NCBI GenBank assembly: GCA_030642995.1
Contig: DAOWMR010000148.1
Location: 1-6,929 of the forward strand
Origin: Spirochaetales bacterium
Lineage (GTDB): Bacteria; Spirochaetota; Spirochaetia; DSM-27196; SLST01
Length of the DNA stretch: 6,929 nt
Reading direction: 5' to 3'
Under the pieces are notes generated by a model, which did no database searches, had not been told where the DNA came from, and saw only the letters and a list, made by a program, of their open reading frames with translations. Positions 4,884 through 6,929 of the stretch are shown piece by piece; the stretch's first letter is position 1, and each line of letters starts with the position of its first letter. The translations under genes were made by a program, and so were the position numbers.

Positions 4884-4891
4884 CAAGGAGG
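4884..4891 (+). promoter_or_regulatory. Shine-Dalgarno sequence of second flaB overlapping a CsrA-type site (site 2)
   Basis: CAAGGAGG matches CANGGANG exactly and contains AGGAGG (4886-4891), 5 nt before the ATG at 4897. This ribosome-binding site fixes the start at MIINHN and argues against an in-frame TTG at 4864. Confidence 0.6.
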
Positions 4892-4896
4892 GTCAT

Positions 4897-5751
4897 ATGA
4901 TAATAAACCACAACACGAGTGCCGCATTCGCATCGCGTACCCTGAACTTCCGTCAGGAATCAATTCAGGGGAACATTGAGAAACTTTCTTCAGGTATGCG
5001 GATTAATCGTGCCGGGGACGATGCTTCTGGACTCGCCGTGTCTGAGAAGCTCCGGAGTCAGATCCGGGGGCTGAATCAGGCGGAACGCAACATCCAGAAC
5101 GCCGTTTCATTCATCCAAACAAGTGAAGGGTATCTGCAGAATACGCAGGACATCCTCCACCGGCTGCGCGAACTATCGGTTCAGAGTGCCAACGGCATCT
5201 ACACCGCAGAAGATCGGATGCAGATCCAGGTTGAGGTATCCCAACTTGTCGACGAGGTGAACCGCATTGCCTCCCACGCCCAATTCAACGGCATGAACAT
5301 GCTGACCGGCGCATTCGCACGCGATACAGCCACGGGTCAGATCATGCAGTTTCAGGTGGGGGCAAACATGGACCAGAACGAGCGGGTATACATCGGGACA
5401 ATGACGGCCCGTGCGCTTGGGCTGGAAGACAACCAGGGTGCAGGCGGGTTCGTCTCGATCTCAACCCCGGAACTTGCTAATCGAACGATTGGCATTGTGG
5501 ATTCGGCCTTGCGGCAGGTGAACCGACAGCGGGCAGATCTCGGCGCGTATCAGAATCGTTTTGAGATTGCCCAGCTCGGTGTTGCCATTGCGAGCGAAAA
5601 TCTTGCAGCTGCGGAAAGCCGAATCAGGGATACCGACATGGCTTCCGAGATCGTAGATTTCGTGAAGAACCAGATTCTGGTTCAAGCCAATGCGGCGATG
5701 CTGGCACAAGCCAACACCCAACCGCAGTCAGTGATCCAGCTTCTCGGCTGA
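4897..5751 (+). CDS. flaB: flagellin, spirochaetal FlaB-type core filament protein (second copy)
   Basis: The protein has 284 residues and is a tandem paralogue of the upstream flagellin. The shared landmarks are MIINHN, the SSGMRINRAGDDASGLAVSE block (31-50), HRLRELSVQSANG (88-100), EDRMQIQVEVSQLVDEVNRI, FNGMN, ANRTIGIVDSALRQVNRQRA, RIRDTDMASEIV and the terminal SVIQLLG. Most differences lie in residues 11-25 and in the short central segment 140-190, which reads QFQVGANMDQNERVYIGTMT and then a Gly-rich GAGGF stretch. Spirochaetes usually carry two or three FlaB isoforms that mix or segregate along the periplasmic filament. It is exported by the flagellar type III apparatus, so no signal peptide is expected. 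A terminator separates it from the first copy, so dosage of the isoforms can differ. I cannot say which treponemal isoform it matches; the order flaB-flaB-flaG-fliD recalls flaB1/flaB3. Confidence 0.96.
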   Translation: MIINHNTSAAFASRTLNFRQESIQGNIEKLSSGMRINRAGDDASGLAVSEKLRSQIRGLNQAERNIQNAVSFIQTSEGYLQNTQDILHRLRELSVQSANGIYTAEDRMQIQVEVSQLVDEVNRIASHAQFNGMNMLTGAFARDTATGQIMQFQVGANMDQNERVYIGTMTARALGLEDNQGAGGFVSISTPELANRTIGIVDSALRQVNRQRADLGAYQNRFEIAQLGVAIASENLAAAESRIRDTDMASEIVDFVKNQILVQANAAMLAQANTQPQSVIQLLG

Positions 5752-5820
5752 CCGAGAACAAACGTTCATGTACGAAAGACTCCGTTCCGTGGCAGTTGAC
5801 CTCGAGGAAACTGTGCACGC

Positions 5821-5851
5821 CCCAAGAGATTTCTGGACGTCATCTTTTGGG
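5821..5851 (+). other. stem-loop in the flaB-flaG intergenic region
   Basis: CCCAAGAGAT (5821-5830) pairs with ATCTTTTGGG (5842-5851) over 10 bp with one G-U, leaving an 11 nt loop that contains GGA. No T tract follows. It may be a processing or stability element for flagellin mRNA. The first 69 bp after the flaB stop hold only a short CAGTT/AACTG stem. Confidence 0.4.
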
Positions 5852-5864
5852 TCATGAGTCAAGA

Positions 5865-5892
5865 GAGGGAGGAGCTCGCGCTCTCCTTCCTT
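5865..5892 (+). terminator. purine/pyrimidine stem-loop before flaG (possible attenuator)
   Basis: GAGGGAGGAG (5865-5874) pairs with CTCCTTCCTT (5883-5892), 10 bp including two G-U pairs, with an 8 nt loop. The following CTCTGCCCTTG is only pyrimidine-rich, so termination would be partial. A leaky stop here would lower flaG-fliD relative to flagellin, as filament stoichiometry requires. No separate flaG promoter is visible. Confidence 0.4.
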
Positions 5893-5911
5893 CTCTGCCC
5901 TTGTAGGCGGC

Positions 5912-5931
5912 ATCTTACAGGGAGGTAAGAT
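5912..5931 (+). promoter_or_regulatory. flaG Shine-Dalgarno sequence in the hexaloop of a CsrA-type hairpin
   Basis: ATCTTAC (5912-5918) and GTAAGAT (5925-5931) make a perfect 7 bp stem with hexaloop AGGGAG (ANGGAN). ACAGGGAGGT (5917-5926) matches (A/U)CANGGANG(U/A) at all ten positions. The loop contains the core of the Shine-Dalgarno sequence, 6 nt before the ATG, so one CsrA contact would block flaG translation. Confidence 0.65.
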
Positions 5932-6270
5932 ATGTCTATGGAAATTACAAGTATTGTTGGGCAGATTGCCCCCCCCGCCGGTCGTCTTGCCGGGGAAGCG
6001 GTCGGTGCACCGCGAGTGCCCGAAGCGGAAGTTCAGATAAACACACCCGATGTCGACATTGATCAAATGGTCGAGGATCTCCGCATCGTCTCACGTGCAT
6101 TTAATCGGCGACTGCAGTTCAGCATCAACCGGGAACTGAACCAGGTGGTCGTCAAGGTGATTGACAAGGAAACCGATAAGGTGATTAAGGAGCTCCCTTC
6201 CCGGGAGATCCAGCGCCTGCACGTGGCAATCCGGGAGGCTATCGGGCTGCTGATCGACGAGGTGATCTGA
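5932..6270 (+). CDS. flaG: FlaG family protein
   Basis: The protein has 112 residues. Residues 1-45 are a variable, Ala/Pro-rich leader. Residues 46-112 are the FlaG domain: FNRRLQFSINRELNQVVVKV, then IDKETDKVIKELPSREIQRL and a final helix EAIGLLIDEV. The key signature is F-x-h-x-x-x-x-N-x-V-V-K-V-h-D-x-E-T-x-x-V-I-x-x-h-P. FlaG proteins are small, soluble and usually encoded beside flagellin and fliD; in other bacteria their loss changes filament length, but the mechanism is not settled. The ATG at 5932 has AGGGAG at 6-nt-class spacing; an ATG two codons later is less likely. A run of eight C (5969-5976) near codons 13-15 is a possible slippage site. The gene is 180 bp after flaB and 145 bp before fliD, with no promoter recognised in either gap. 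Confidence 0.9.
   Translation: MSMEITSIVGQIAPPAGRLAGEAVGAPRVPEAEVQINTPDVDIDQMVEDLRIVSRAFNRRLQFSINRELNQVVVKVIDKETDKVIKELPSREIQRLHVAIREAIGLLIDEVI
5969..5976 (+). repeat. C8 homopolymer tract within flaG
   Basis: Eight consecutive C residues encode part of Ala-Pro-Pro-Ala at codons 13-16. Gain or loss of one base would shift the frame ahead of the whole FlaG domain. Confidence 0.6.
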
Positions 6271-6304
6271 TCGCGGATGATCTGACCGTGGACCATCCAG
6301 CCGC

Positions 6305-6319
6305 GTCGGTTGAACCGAC
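6305..6319. repeat. 15 bp palindrome in the flaG-fliD gap
   Basis: GTCGGTT-G-AACCGAC is a perfect 7+7 inverted repeat around a single central base. As RNA it gives a 5 bp stem with a TTGAA loop; as DNA it looks like an operator half-site pair. It lacks a T tract. A second small hairpin with stem TCGC/GCGA lies at 6383-6399. No promoter is visible in this 145 bp gap. Confidence 0.35.
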
Positions 6320-6415
6320 CACCGGGCAATCCGCCCTCCTGTGCACCTCCTCGGAAAGCATCAGGATTGAAGCTAGACGTGGGCATCGCTGAGCGACGCA
6401 AGGCCGGAGGGCACC

Positions 6416-6929
6416 GTGTCAGACATCATGATACCCGGAATTACGAATTCCGGATTTGATACAGACGGGATGATTGAACAGATCATGGAGGCCGAGCGGA
6501 TTCCCGTCACCCGCATGGAAGAACAGATAGATCTGTACGAAGAGGAGAAGGCCGCCTGGGAGGAAATTGGGCGGCGAGTATCCAATCTTCGCGAGGCATC
6601 CCGCCTCTTGTTTGGCTTCGACAATCCCTTCAACGATAGGATCGCATCATCCGCAGACGAGACAGTTTTGTCCGCGACGGCTGAGCGCAACGCCCTGGAG
6701 GGAGAGACCGAGATCCGGGTTATTCAACTGGCTCAGGCGGATCGCTTTCTCTCTCGCAGCCTGCCGGACGACTTTGATGTTGCTGCCGGGCGATACGGCT
6801 TTCGCGTGGGTGACCAGGAAGAGTTCTTCAACTTCTCCGGCGGCACCCTTGACCAACTGGCCCGGGCGGTGAACCAGCGGGCCGGCGACATCGTCACTGC
6901 GCGGGTCGTCCGCGATACGGCAAACACCC
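6416..6929 (+). CDS. fliD: flagellar filament cap protein FliD (hook-associated protein 2), N-terminal part, cut by window edge
   Basis: The frame is open from a GTG at 6416 to the end, giving 171 residues of a protein usually several times this long. GGAGG (6406-6410) is 5 nt upstream and supports the GTG start. The N-terminus MSDIMIPGITNSGFDTDGMI plus VTRMEEQIDLYEEEKAAWEE is the FliD N-terminal domain: the IPGI/G-x-D motif followed by a long helix. Then come LREASRLLFGFDNPFNDRIA, LSATAERNALEGE and VIQLAQADRFLSRSLP, which match the spirochaetal FliD pattern as I recall it. FliD forms the cap at the filament tip and helps exported flagellin fold and insert. In spirochaetes it acts in the periplasm. 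Unlike flaB and flaG, its ribosome-binding site (GCCGGAGG) lacks the conserved A of a CsrA site. Confidence 0.93.
   Translation, partial: MSDIMIPGITNSGFDTDGMIEQIMEAERIPVTRMEEQIDLYEEEKAAWEEIGRRVSNLREASRLLFGFDNPFNDRIASSADETVLSATAERNALEGETEIRVIQLAQADRFLSRSLPDDFDVAAGRYGFRVGDQEEFFNFSGGTLDQLARAVNQRAGDIVTARVVRDTANT

Noticed and set aside
4864..4896. In-frame TTG start extending the second flagellin by 11 residues
   Set aside because: AGGAGG is placed for the ATG at 4897, the family begins MIINHN, and the extension would overlap a regulatory hairpin.
3929..4963. 344-codon open frame on the minus strand across the first flagellin
   Set aside because: It is fully antisense to a certain flaB gene, has no family resemblance or ribosome-binding site, and follows from the codon bias of the plus strand.
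6286..6390. Small open frame starting at a GTG between flaG and fliD
   Set aside because: About 34 codons, no Shine-Dalgarno sequence, no recognisable motif; likely non-coding.
1..6929. CRISPR arrays, insertion sequences, prophage or transfer signatures
   Set aside because: No spaced direct repeats, transposase frames or terminal inverted repeats were seen; the gene content is core chromosomal.

Overview
This window is chromosomal DNA from a spirochaete, most likely a free-living member of Spirochaetales with moderately high GC (judged by eye). The main evidence is a pair of FlaB-type core flagellins that both begin MIINHN and share the spirochaetal blocks IYxxEDRMQIQVEVSQLVDE and RIASHxQFNGMN. 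They are followed by flaG and fliD in the gene order I recall from treponemes. Species-level placement is not possible from the sequence alone.

Layout. Positions 1-940 are a compact rightward cluster: the 3' end of rplT (ribosomal protein L20), a coiled-coil protein with an acidic tail (ZapB-like by position and shape), and zapA. The genes overlap by 4 bp and are then spaced by 5 bp, so ribosome synthesis and cell division are linked. A PfkB/adenosine-kinase-like sugar or nucleoside kinase (945-1946, minus strand, TTG start) runs convergently into zapA with only 4 bp between the stop codons. The 1947-2232 gap holds two sigma70-type promoters arranged so that their leader RNAs overlap, and a leader that can fold into a three-way junction burying the ribosome-binding site of the next gene. 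That gene, 2233-3336, encodes a cytoplasmic TPR-repeat protein.

Positions 3337-6929 are a flagellar filament cluster, flaB (3719-4576), flaB (4897-5751), flaG (5932-6270) and the 5' part of fliD (6416 to the edge), all on the plus strand. A sigma28 (FliA-type) promoter lies about 260 bp upstream of the first flagellin. A second, perfect-consensus sigma28 promoter points the opposite way and faces it. A strong stem-loop terminator separates the two flagellins, so the second is probably expressed at a different level from the first.

The most interesting signal is post-transcriptional. Both flagellin leaders carry an upstream hairpin presenting GGA in its loop plus a CANGGANG motif on the Shine-Dalgarno sequence, which is the two-site layout of CsrA-regulated flagellin mRNAs (B. 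subtilis hag). flaG carries the motif in the hexaloop of a hairpin that contains its Shine-Dalgarno sequence. fliD, the TPR gene and the kinase lack it. This suggests a CsrA (probably FliW-gated) translational regulon covering filament subunits and flaG but not the cap. A C8 tract near the 5' end of flaG could allow slippage. All RNA structures were found by reading complementarity by hand, not by folding software.
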